From Terriglobia bacterium (GTDB lineage Bacteria; Acidobacteriota; Terriglobia; Terriglobales; Acidobacteriaceae): 41,365 bases of DNA. The stretch spans positions 1 through 41,365 of the forward strand of contig JAIQFZ010000040.1 of the NCBI GenBank assembly GCA_020073015.1. Reading direction: 5' to 3'. The position numbers and the translations under genes were made by a program. The notes under the pieces were generated by a model that did no database searches, was not told where the DNA came from, and saw nothing but the letters and a program-made list of their open reading frames with translations. This document shows positions 30,703-39,950 of this stretch, in pieces; the stretch's first letter is position 1; every line of letters begins with the position of its first letter.

Positions 30703-32351
30703 TCCGCCGAACCGTGATCGGGCAATGCCTGTTCGCTGCGACGCTACTCAGCATGTCGTTGCTCGCGCAGGCCTCCGATGTCGCGGCCGAGGATATTGTC
30801 TTGCGCTCGCTTCGGGCAGAAATGGAGCGCTCGAAGGCCAACCTCAAGTTGGAAAACGTGCCGGCCCCCTATTTCATCGAATACCGCGTTACCGACCATG
30901 ATGGGTTCGAAGCCAGCGCTGTCTTCGGCGCGCTGCGCAGCCAGCAGCGGCAGCGCGGCCGCTTACTGCGGGTGGTGGTCCGGGTGGGCGATTACAAGCA
31001 GGACAGCTTCTACGGCATGGGCGAAGGCGTCGTTGACCTGGTGCCGCTGGACGACGATGAGTACGCCATCCGCCACCGCGTCTGGCTCGCCACCGATCGC
31101 GCCTACAAAGCGGCCGGGGAAGCGCTCTCCGCCAAGCAAGCGGCCTTGAAGCAGCTGAAAGTAGACGAACCGGTCGATGATTTTGCCAAGGCCTCCCCGG
31201 TCGAGTTGATTGAGCCGGTGGTGCGGTTGTCGCCGGCTGATTTCACTCCGTGGCGGAATCTGCTCGAACGGGCGTCCAGGAAATATCGCGACGATCCGCA
31301 ACTGGAATCGTGGGAGGCATCGCTAAGTTTCGTCGCCGAAAACCGCTACCTTGTGAATTCCGAGGGAACAGTGGCCCGCACGGGAGTTGCGCACTATGCC
31401 CTGTTCCTGAGCGGTTCGACGCAGGCTGCCGACGGGATGCTGCTCCAACGCTCGCGCAGCGCCGTGGGAAGCGATCTGAAGGAAGTGCCCACGCCTGACA
31501 AGTTCCTGGAGACGGCGGGCAAACTGCTCAGCACACTGAAGCTGCTGCGGGACGCGCCGGTGGTGGACGAAGAATACCGTGGCCCGGTTCTGTTCTCGAA
31601 CAACGCAGCATCCACCGTCGTCGCCGAACTGGTGGAGCCCAATCTACTGGGCAAGAAGCCGCGTCTGGGAGAAAATGCGCGCACGACCGGGCAGTGGTCC
31701 AGTAGTTACAAGAGCCGCGTCCTGCCGGATTTCATCAATGTTTTCGACGATCCAACCATCTCGAGCCTTTCCGGCAAGCGCCTGTTCGGGAGCTATAGTC
31801 TCGATGATGAAGGCGTGAAAGCTCAGCGCGTTGCGCTCGTCGAAAAAGGACAACTGCTGTCGTACCTGGTCGGGCGTCGGCCGATTCGGGATTTTCCGGT
31901 TTCGAACGGCCACGGCCGCAGCGCAGCGAACGTTGCGCCCGAACCCCTTCCCGGCAATCTGATCTTGCAGTCGTCCGATCCGCAGCCCGATGCCGAGCTT
32001 AAGAAAAAGCTGGTTGAACTATGCAAGCAGCGCGACCTGCCCTACGGCTTGTACGCGGAAACCATGGGAACGAAACTCTCGCCCCGGCTTCTTTATCGAA
32101 TTTGGGTTAAAGACGGCCGGGAAGAGCTGGTGCGTGGCGCGGTCTTTGGAGACCTCGATATTCGCTCGCTGCGCAGCGATCTGATTGCCGCGGGAAACGC
32201 GCTCGATGTCGAGCACCGCTTCGAGCCCGTCGCCTACAGTGTCGCTAGTCCGGCGCTGTTGTTTGACGAACTGGAAGTGAAGCGCTCAGAGACCACGAAA
32301 CAGAAACTGCCGGAGTATCCTGCGCCGTCGCTGAGCGGTGGCCGTGAATGA
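30699..32351 (+). CDS. Exported TldD/PmbA-like protein lacking the HExxxH site
   Basis: 550 aa. A signal peptide (MIRRTVIGQCLFAATLLSMS, ending LLAQA) is followed by a protein collinear with the preceding TldD-like protein. It lacks the metal site: NAASTVVAELVEPNLLGKKP stands where H-E-x3-H would be. GSYSLDDEGVKAQRVALVEK, GRRPIRDFPVSNGHGRSAAN and other C-terminal motifs are shared. This fits a TldD/TldE-type pair in which only one subunit holds the metal, but here both are exported. The start overlaps the upstream stop by 4 nt. Confidence 0.84.
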   Translation: MIRRTVIGQCLFAATLLSMSLLAQASDVAAEDIVLRSLRAEMERSKANLKLENVPAPYFIEYRVTDHDGFEASAVFGALRSQQRQRGRLLRVVVRVGDYKQDSFYGMGEGVVDLVPLDDDEYAIRHRVWLATDRAYKAAGEALSAKQAALKQLKVDEPVDDFAKASPVELIEPVVRLSPADFTPWRNLLERASRKYRDDPQLESWEASLSFVAENRYLVNSEGTVARTGVAHYALFLSGSTQAADGMLLQRSRSAVGSDLKEVPTPDKFLETAGKLLSTLKLLRDAPVVDEEYRGPVLFSNNAASTVVAELVEPNLLGKKPRLGENARTTGQWSSSYKSRVLPDFINVFDDPTISSLSGKRLFGSYSLDDEGVKAQRVALVEKGQLLSYLVGRRPIRDFPVSNGHGRSAANVAPEPLPGNLILQSSDPQPDAELKKKLVELCKQRDLPYGLYAETMGTKLSPRLLYRIWVKDGREELVRGAVFGDLDIRSLRSDLIAAGNALDVEHRFEPVAYSVASPALLFDELEVKRSETTKQKLPEYPAPSLSGGRE

Positions 32352-32376
32352 CTCCCCACTCCCGGATAAGGCACTT

Positions 32377-33810
32377 ATGAAGAAACTGATCCTGACGATT
32401 ACGCTCCTCGCTTCCGCGAGCTCTCCCGTTTGGCCACAAGCCCGGCGAGCCGCCCAACCGCCCGCTCCGCCGCTACCCAAAGAACTGAGCGAGCAATTGC
32501 TGACCGTGCGCGATGCCGCGCTCTCGAGCGACTACGCGTGGCGCCAGCTTGCGCACCTGACCGAGAACATCGGGCCTCGCCCGGCCGGATCGCCGCAGGC
32601 GCAGGCCGCTTCCGAATACGTTGCCGCCGAGATGCGCAAACTCGGACTCGACGTTCACCTCGAGCCGGCAATGGTCTCGCACTGGGTTCGTGGGGAGGAG
32701 AAAGCGGAACTGGTGGAGTTTCCCGGACAGTCTTCGCAGACGACGCAGCGAATCGTGCTCACGACACTGAGCGGCAGTTCCGCGACTCCGGCTGACGGAC
32801 TGACTGCCGAGGTAGTGGTCGTGCACAACTTTGACGAACTCGTAGCCCTCGGCCGCGACAAAGTCGCAGGCAAAATCGTGCTCTTCAATGTTCCGTACGA
32901 CGAGCGTAAAGCGCTGGCAGGTTATGCGTTCGAGGCCTATGGAGAAGCCGTGGTCTATCGTGGCCGCGGCGCGAAAGCTGCCGCCGACCTGGGGGCGATT
33001 GCGTCGCTCATTCGTTCGGTCGGAGGAGCGGACTACCGCCTGCCACACACCGGATGGAGCCAGCCCGCCCCGATTCCCGCGGCTGCGCTGGCGGCCGAAG
33101 ATGCGGACCTGGTCGATCACCTGGCGGCGGAGGGCCGCGTTCGTATGCACCTGACGCTGACTCCGCAGCGACTGGCGGACACGACGGGTTACAACGTCGT
33201 CGCCGACTTGAAGGGGAGCGAACGCCCGGAACAGATCGTGGTTGTCTCAGGCCATCTTGATTCGTGGGACCTCGGGCGTGGCGCGATCGACGACGGCGCG
33301 GGGGTCGTCATCTCGATGGCCACCGCGGAGTTGCTGCAGCGCCTGCATCTCCGGCCGCGCCGCACGCTGCGCGTGATCGCGTGGATGGACGAAGAGAACG
33401 GCGGGGGTGGCCACGACGCCTATGCGAAAGCGCACGAAGCGGAGATCGGCAACCACGTCGCCGCGATTGAGAGCGATGCCGGCGCTGGACATCCTCTCGG
33501 CTACGCGATGAAGTTATCGCCATCTGCGATTACCGCTTTGCAGCCTTTGCTCGAGATTCTGCGTCCCGTTGGCTGCACGATTTTCCGCAGCACCAATCAC
33601 AGTCCTGGCTCCGACATCGATCCGCTGGTCGAGGCGGGCGTGCCCGGCATCGGCATCATCCAGGACGGACGCAAGTATTTCGACTACCACCACACCGCCG
33701 CCGACACACTCGACAAAGTCGACCCACGGGATCTGCGGGAAAACGCGGCTGCCATGGCCGTGATGGGATACGCGCTCGCGGCGATGCCGGACGCGCTGCC
33801 GCGGCAGTGA
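32377..33810 (+). CDS. M28-family metallopeptidase (carboxypeptidase Q-like), exported
   Basis: 477 aa from ATG 32377, giving the signal peptide MKKLILTITLLASASSPVWP. An in-frame GTG at 32338 would overlap the previous gene. The M28 zinc motifs are complete: GHLDSWD (His293), IDDGAGVV (Asp305), MDEENGG, IESDAGAGHPLG and the C-terminal YHHTAADTLDKVDP. The inserted PA-like segment lies near residues 130-250. The overall layout matches carboxypeptidase Q. It is the third gene of the exported peptidase operon, 25 nt after the TldD-like gene. Confidence 0.92.
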   Translation: MKKLILTITLLASASSPVWPQARRAAQPPAPPLPKELSEQLLTVRDAALSSDYAWRQLAHLTENIGPRPAGSPQAQAASEYVAAEMRKLGLDVHLEPAMVSHWVRGEEKAELVEFPGQSSQTTQRIVLTTLSGSSATPADGLTAEVVVVHNFDELVALGRDKVAGKIVLFNVPYDERKALAGYAFEAYGEAVVYRGRGAKAAADLGAIASLIRSVGGADYRLPHTGWSQPAPIPAAALAAEDADLVDHLAAEGRVRMHLTLTPQRLADTTGYNVVADLKGSERPEQIVVVSGHLDSWDLGRGAIDDGAGVVISMATAELLQRLHLRPRRTLRVIAWMDEENGGGGHDAYAKAHEAEIGNHVAAIESDAGAGHPLGYAMKLSPSAITALQPLLEILRPVGCTIFRSTNHSPGSDIDPLVEAGVPGIGIIQDGRKYFDYHHTAADTLDKVDPRDLRENAAAMAVMGYALAAMPDALPRQ

Positions 33811-33902
33811 GGTGCGCGGTTCGAAGGTTTAGTATGGAAGAGGTGAAAGCGATCCAGTTTGTTTTCTGCTGCAATCGGATTTTTCTTCTACCGTTACGCT
33901 AG

Positions 33903-33932
33903 TTGACGCATCCTCTCGTGGGCGCTTACCAT
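33903..33932 (+). promoter_or_regulatory. Candidate promoter of the dksA/traR-like gene
   Basis: TTGACG (33903-33908), an 18-nt spacer and TACCAT (33927-33932) lie about 70 nt before the start. Five of six -35 and four of six -10 bases match. Confidence 0.4.
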
Positions 33933-34001
33933 AATTGTTTGGCCTCAACCGAACTTAGGGCTCTGGGAAGCGGCAGTTATGCTTCAGAGCGGGTTTTGAT
34001 C

Positions 34002-34367
34002 ATGGACAAGAAGAAGCTGGAGTACTTCAGAAAAAGGCTGGAAACACGGCAGCAGGAACTGCGCCACATGGTTTCCCGCAATCAACAGGACGGTCGCAGC
34101 GCCGACGAAGAGGCGACGCAGGATATCGCCGATCGTGCGGCCAGTTCTTACAACAAGGAATTCCTGTTCAGCCAGAGCAACAACGACCGCCAGTTGCTTC
34201 TGCTGGTGGACAGCGCACTCGCCCGGCTGCACGAAGGCAGTTTCGGGGAATGCGTTTCCTGTGGCAAAGAGATCAACGCCAAGCGCCTGGAAGCCGTGCC
34301 TTGGACTCGCCATTGCATCGAGTGTCAGGAGAAGGCCGAGAAGGGCCAACTCGAAGCCGCGCGTTAA
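34002..34367 (+). CDS. DksA/TraR C4-type zinc-finger protein
   Basis: 121 aa from ATG 34002. A long N-terminal coiled coil (MDKKKLEYFRKRLETRQQEL to about residue 70) is followed by a four-Cys zinc finger (Cys84 and Cys87 in ECVSCGK; Cys105 and Cys108 in HCIECQE). The DQDxA-like tip residues of E. coli DksA correspond to EEATQDIADRAAS. DksA binds RNA polymerase with ppGpp. It is short and more TraR-like in its finger. An upstream ATG-like start at 33903 is rejected as it lies in the promoter. Confidence 0.88.
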   Translation: MDKKKLEYFRKRLETRQQELRHMVSRNQQDGRSADEEATQDIADRAASSYNKEFLFSQSNNDRQLLLLVDSALARLHEGSFGECVSCGKEINAKRLEAVPWTRHCIECQEKAEKGQLEAAR

Positions 34368-34391
34368 TTGACTACCTCAGTTGCTGGATCA

Positions 34392-34417
34392 CCCGTCGCG
34401 CAAGGCGACGGGCTTTT
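34392..34417 (+). terminator. Intrinsic terminator after the dksA/traR-like gene
   Basis: CCCGTCGC pairs with GCGACGGG around GCAAG, followed by CTTTTTC. It lies 24 nt after the stop. Confidence 0.85.
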
Positions 34418-34603
34418 TCTGTGCGGAGATGGACGCCCCTTCGTGCGACGGAGTTTCGCTTGCCCTGTGTGGTTCCAGAGTGCGGCTCGCCGAAACAGGC
34501 GCCGATACGCTTGGCGCGCTGGGCGGGCGTTCGCACACCGCCTTGCCATCTTGTAAGAGGACAAGGAACGGACCAGTAACGTTGGAATGCAGCTAATTTC
34601 CAC

Positions 34604-34632
34604 TTGCCAGACGGTACTACTCTGGTTACTAT
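34604..34632 (+). promoter_or_regulatory. Promoter of the XRE-family regulator
   Basis: TTGCCA (34604-34609), a 17-nt spacer and TACTAT (34627-34632) form a good -35/-10 pair. An in-frame ATG at 34631 sits inside the -10, which decides the start for ATG 34667. Confidence 0.55.
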
Positions 34633-34666
34633 GCACGCATCTTTTCAGGTTCCTTTTTTCGTTCTT

Positions 34667-35011
34667 ATGAATATCGGCGAAACCATTCGCAACTACCGGC
34701 TTCAGAAAGGCATGTCGCAAGGCGACATCGAAAAGCGCACCGGACTGTTGCGTTGCTACCTCTCCCGAGTCGAAAACGGCCACACCATCCCATCCCTCGA
34801 TACCTTGTCCAAGATCGCCGGAGCAATGGACTTAGCTTTGTCCCAGTTCTTCTCGGAAGGGCATTCCAACGGACATAAGGGACTGCCCCAGCTTTCCGAC
34901 GATGAGGTGCGGTTCCTCAGCCAGATCCGCCGCTACGCGACCAATCTGAACGATAGTGACCGCAAGTTAGTTTTGGCCATGGTCAAGAAAATGGCCGCCA
35001 GCACGAAATAG
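34667..35011 (+). CDS. XRE-family helix-turn-helix transcriptional regulator
   Basis: 114 aa from ATG 34667. The N-terminal HTH is textbook: IGETIRNYRLQKGMSQGDIE, then LRCYLSRVENGHTIPSLDTL and LSKIAGAMDLALSQFF. The C-terminal 45 residues are acidic and helical (LPQLSDDEVRFLSQIRRY), a possible dimerisation or effector region. This closely resembles a group of small XRE regulators I recall from Acidobacteria, but the target genes are unknown. No good ribosome-binding site is visible, and the predicted mRNA leader would be about 28 nt. A long inverted repeat begins at its last base. Confidence 0.9.
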   Translation: MNIGETIRNYRLQKGMSQGDIEKRTGLLRCYLSRVENGHTIPSLDTLSKIAGAMDLALSQFFSEGHSNGHKGLPQLSDDEVRFLSQIRRYATNLNDSDRKLVLAMVKKMAASTK

Positions 35012-35138
35012 GCTCTCGGCATTGGGCTCTAGGCTTTCGGATCTCGCTGCTGGCGCTCCTGCCTCATTTCAACAAAGCAATTCGAATAAACGCCTTGAAA
35101 TCCTAAGGACTAGAGCCGAGCGCCTAGAGCCAAGAGCC
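35011..35138. repeat. Intergenic inverted repeat with reiterated GGCTCT words
   Basis: The left arm (35011-35040, GGCTCTCGGC, GGGCTCTAGGC) pairs imperfectly with the right arm (35111-35138, TAGAGCCGAGCGCCTAGAGC). An inner stem is formed by ATTTCAA and TTGAAAT. Each arm contains its own short tandem words. The element begins at the last base of the XRE stop codon. Confidence 0.8.
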
Positions 35139-35222
35139 TGGTTTTATGTACCATTGGCCCCTGTCCTGCAGGAACCTCGCGGTTGGCCCCGGCCCAAGCT
35201 AATCTGATACCAGGGGCGATCT

Positions 35223-35843
35223 GTGACCATTGATGAAGAACTGAATCTACTCGACCAGCAACTCCGCCGGCTGAAGATCGAGTACGAGATTTTCTTTAAC
35301 AATCCGGCCAAACGGCCCCCGACGGACGTCGAGTGGAAGGTGCTCACCTTGATCCGCAAGTACAGCGACGGTTCGCGGATGAGCTTTTCCCAACGTTTCC
35401 GGTACAACGAGATGGCCCAGCGCTACGCTGTCCAGGCCGATCTCTGGCGCAAGAAATTGCGGATTCGCGAAGAGGGATACCGCCGTCCGCAGGACGCTAT
35501 TCTTTCCGTGCAAGGCGTGCGCCCCCCCGAGGAACGCGAGACGAAGCATCGTCCGGTGTATGGCGTGGGCCGCAATGCCGACGGCTCCGCCAGCGATCAG
35601 CCCTTCACTGTGCAGTGCTCCGACGCTGCCTCCGAAAAAGAGAAAGTAGAATCCCTCTACAAAGCGCTGACCGCAGCCAAACAGAAGTCGGGAGAAAAGG
35701 TTTCCGGCAGCTTCGATTCGTTCGCGGCCTTCGTCCAGAAAAAAACCAGCCAGCTTCGCAAGGAGTATGGCTGCGACAGTGTGGTGTATTCGGTCGAGAT
35801 GCAGGACGGCCAGGTGAAGCTGAAGGCGAAAGCGAAGCCGTAG
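35223..35843 (+). CDS. MXAN_5187 C-terminal domain-like protein
   Basis: 206 aa, soluble, GTG start. Residues about 1-90 read LDQQLRRLKIEYEIFFNNPA, PPTDVEWKVLTLIRKYSDGS, MSFSQRFRYNEMAQRYAVQA, and WRKKLRIREEG, the pattern I associate with the MXAN_5187 C-terminal domain of myxobacteria and acidobacteria. The rest is a linker and a second domain (SDAASEKEKVESLYKALTAA, EYGCDSVVYSVEMQDGQVKL). The function is not known. No operon partner is obvious. It is flanked by long inverted repeats on both sides. Confidence 0.7.
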   Translation: MTIDEELNLLDQQLRRLKIEYEIFFNNPAKRPPTDVEWKVLTLIRKYSDGSRMSFSQRFRYNEMAQRYAVQADLWRKKLRIREEGYRRPQDAILSVQGVRPPEERETKHRPVYGVGRNADGSASDQPFTVQCSDAASEKEKVESLYKALTAAKQKSGEKVSGSFDSFAAFVQKKTSQLRKEYGCDSVVYSVEMQDGQVKLKAKAKP

Positions 35844-35956
35844 CCGGTAGTCAGTACCCAGTACCCGAGTGTCAGAACTTCCAGCTGATCCCTTTCGGAG
35901 CTTCCGAAATACGATTCAAGAAAACTGGGTACTGGGTACTCGATACTGAGTACTGG
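35844..35956. repeat. Intergenic inverted repeat with reiterated GGGTACT words
   Basis: The left arm (35844-35875, GGTAGTCAGTACCCAGTACC) pairs with the right arm (35925-35956, with tandem GGGTACT-GGGTACT-CGATACT-GAGTACT). A perfect inner hairpin, TTTCGGA-GCT-TCCGAAA, is at 35893-35909. It begins at the base after the stop codon of the upstream gene. Confidence 0.85.
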
Positions 35957-36003
35957 TCCACTGCTGCTAGAATTCCTGTTCACTAATCTGCAGCGAGGCC
36001 CTC

Positions 36004-37560
<1,557 letters not shown>

Positions 37561-37730
37561 GTGCTGGGCCCGGGACCCCCAGATCCAACGCTTCCGCCCC
37601 TGTACTTCCGGGCTTGCTGTCCTCTGCCGCTTTCTCTGTGTCCCGAGCCCGGTCAAGGGTAGAATAAGAACACCTGCGGGTGGCGTTTCGGCATCCAAAT
37701 CGGTGGAAGGCTGCAATCCTTAGGATTTTC

Positions 37731-39815
37731 ATGAACAAACAGCTTTGGCTTGTCTGGTGTCTCATATTCACGGGGTCGATTTTGCTGGCCCAAAATCAGC
37801 CCGCTCCCGCTGGGGATGCTTCCGCCGCCGCGGGAGTCCAGTCCGCCGCCAAAACGAAAGTTCCGGATCGCGCTGCCGCTTACTACCACTTCGCCCTCGC
37901 TCACATGTACGAGGAGCAAGTGGCGACTTACGGCCGCAGCGAGCTGGCCAACAAGGCGATCGAAGAGTACCGCGCCGCCATCGATGCCGATCCCACTTCC
38001 GCCTATCTCACGTCTGGTCTGGCCGAACTCTATGCCAAGACGGGCCGCATTCGCGACGCCGTTGTGGAAGCGCAAGACATCATCAAGCGCGATCCCAATA
38101 ACCTGGAAGCACGCCGCCTGCTGGGCCGAATTTATCTGCGCTCGCTGGGTGACATGCAGGCGGGTAACGGATCGCAGAATGTTCTGAAACTGGCCATCGA
38201 GCAGTACGAGCAGATCGTCCGCCTGCAGCCCGATAGCATGGACGACCACCTGCTGTTGGGCCGCCTCTACCGCCTGAACAATGATCTGCAAAAGGCGGAG
38301 AACGAATTCAAGACCGCGGTGAAACTGCAGCCCGGATCCGAAGAAGCGGTCACCACCCTGGCCTACCTCTACAACGAACTGGGCGATACATCGCGGGCCA
38401 CGCAGGTGCTGAGTTCGGTGCCCAACGTCGCCCGTTCCGCCAAGCTTTACTCCGCGCTCGGCTACACCTACGAACAGCAGAAGCAGTACAAGAACGCGGT
38501 GGAAGCCTACCGGCACGCCATCGAACTCGACCGCGACAATCTGGACGCGATTCGCGGTCTGGCGCAGAATCTGCTGAACGATGGCCAGACCGATGCTGCC
38601 CTCGAACAGTACAAAGTCATCGCCGATGCGAATCCCGAAGACGCGCAGACCTACGTCCGCATCGCAGAGATTTACCGCAAGCAGGGCAAGTTTGATCCCG
38701 CGCTCGAGAATCTGAAAAAAGCTGAGTCCATGGTGCAGGACTCGGTCGAGGTTCCCTACAACATCGCCGCGATCTACCAGGCTCAGGGCCGCTACGACGA
38801 AGCGATCCAGATCATGAAGGACCTGCTGAAGAAGTCGGAGAAGCCCGACAATAGCTACACCCAGGGGGAGAAGAGCAATCGCGCCGTTTTCCTCGAGCGT
38901 CTGGGCTCGACCTACCGCGACCAGGGCAACAACCAGGCCGCCAACGATACCTTCCGCCAGATGGTCGCGCTCGGTGGTGAGGATAACGAGGAGCGTGGCT
39001 ACCAGCAGATCATCGACACCTGGCGTGAAGCCAAGGAATGGCAGAAAGCCACGGACGTCGCGAAGGAAGCCGTTCAGAAGGTTCCGAAAAGCATCGATCT
39101 GAAGATGGTCCTGGCCGCGCAGCAGGCAGACATGGGCGATGCCGACCGGGCGCTCAAGGACGTTCGCGCCTTGCTGAAAGGCGACGCGAGCGACCGCCAG
39201 ATCTACATCACCCTGGCGCAGATGAACACGCGCTTGCGCCGCTTCAGCGACGCGGAGCAGGCTCTCGACAAGGCCGAGCAGCTCTCCACCAAGCCCGACG
39301 ACAAGGAGTACGTCTGGTTTCTCCGCGGCTCGACGTTCGAGCGCGAGAAACACTACCCTGAGGCCGAGGAGCAGTTCAAGAAGGTTTTGGCCAGTGATCC
39401 GCAGCATGCTTCCGCGCTGAACTATCTCGGCTACATGCTGGCCGACCAGAACACCAAGCTCGAAGAAGCGCTCGGTTACATCAAGAAAGCTGTCGAACTC
39501 GATCCTGTCAACGGCGCCTATCTCGACTCGCTGGGCTGGGCGTATTTCCGCCTGGGAAAATACGAACTGGCGGAAGAGAACCTGGTGAAGGCTTCACAGA
39601 AAATCAATACCGATCCCACCGTCCACGATCATCTGGGTGATCTCTACCAGAAAACCGGACGCCTGAAGCTCGCTGCTACCAATTGGGAGCGCGCTCTGAA
39701 CGAGTGGAATCGCACGATCGCCACCGAAGTCGATCCGGCCGATGTAGCCCGTGTGCAGAAGAAGCTTGATTCCGCCAAGATCAAGCTGGCGCGGGAAGAA
39801 CCGCAGAAACAGTAG
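37731..39815 (+). CDS. Exported TPR-repeat protein
   Basis: 694 aa from ATG 37731, which has AGGA upstream and starts a signal peptide (MNKQLWLVWCLIFTGSILLA). The rest is a long series of tetratricopeptide repeats: tandem units of about 34 residues such as AIEEYRAAIDADPTSAYL, AIEQYEQIVRLQPDSMDDHL, LLGRLYRLNNDLQKAENEFK and ALDKAEQLSTKPDDKEYVWF, filling most of the chain to about residue 650. TPR proteins scaffold complexes; secreted ones often act in polysaccharide or outer-membrane assembly. No enzymatic domain was seen. A REP-like palindrome follows the stop. Confidence 0.9.
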   Translation: MNKQLWLVWCLIFTGSILLAQNQPAPAGDASAAAGVQSAAKTKVPDRAAAYYHFALAHMYEEQVATYGRSELANKAIEEYRAAIDADPTSAYLTSGLAELYAKTGRIRDAVVEAQDIIKRDPNNLEARRLLGRIYLRSLGDMQAGNGSQNVLKLAIEQYEQIVRLQPDSMDDHLLLGRLYRLNNDLQKAENEFKTAVKLQPGSEEAVTTLAYLYNELGDTSRATQVLSSVPNVARSAKLYSALGYTYEQQKQYKNAVEAYRHAIELDRDNLDAIRGLAQNLLNDGQTDAALEQYKVIADANPEDAQTYVRIAEIYRKQGKFDPALENLKKAESMVQDSVEVPYNIAAIYQAQGRYDEAIQIMKDLLKKSEKPDNSYTQGEKSNRAVFLERLGSTYRDQGNNQAANDTFRQMVALGGEDNEERGYQQIIDTWREAKEWQKATDVAKEAVQKVPKSIDLKMVLAAQQADMGDADRALKDVRALLKGDASDRQIYITLAQMNTRLRRFSDAEQALDKAEQLSTKPDDKEYVWFLRGSTFEREKHYPEAEEQFKKVLASDPQHASALNYLGYMLADQNTKLEEALGYIKKAVELDPVNGAYLDSLGWAYFRLGKYELAEENLVKASQKINTDPTVHDHLGDLYQKTGRLKLAATNWERALNEWNRTIATEVDPADVARVQKKLDSAKIKLAREEPQKQ

Positions 39816-39834
39816 ATGGAATGCGTGATGGAGC

Positions 39835-39853
39835 GGCGGGCGCCACGCCCGTC
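39835..39853. repeat. REP-like palindrome GGCGGGCG-CCA-CGCCCGTC, copy 3
   Basis: Near-perfect member of the GACGGGCG family, with G in place of A at the second stem position and a 3-nt loop. It lies 19 nt after the TPR gene stop. Confidence 0.65.
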
Positions 39854-39950
39854 GTGCCGGCGCTACAATTCCGATTCCCGGTCCGCCTCTGTACGCCAGG
39901 CTGTTCAACGATTTTCAACAATCAAAAATCAACAATGCTAGACTTTTTCC

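Noticed and set aside
33903-34001. A 33-residue N-terminal extension of the DksA/TraR protein
   Set aside because: It covers a candidate promoter and has no coiled-coil character; ATG 34002 starts the usual coiled coil.
37653-39407. A 584-codon open frame on the strand opposite the TPR gene
   Set aside because: It is an antisense shadow of the repeat-rich, GC-rich TPR gene and shows no family similarity; the plus-strand TPR protein has a signal peptide and clear repeats.
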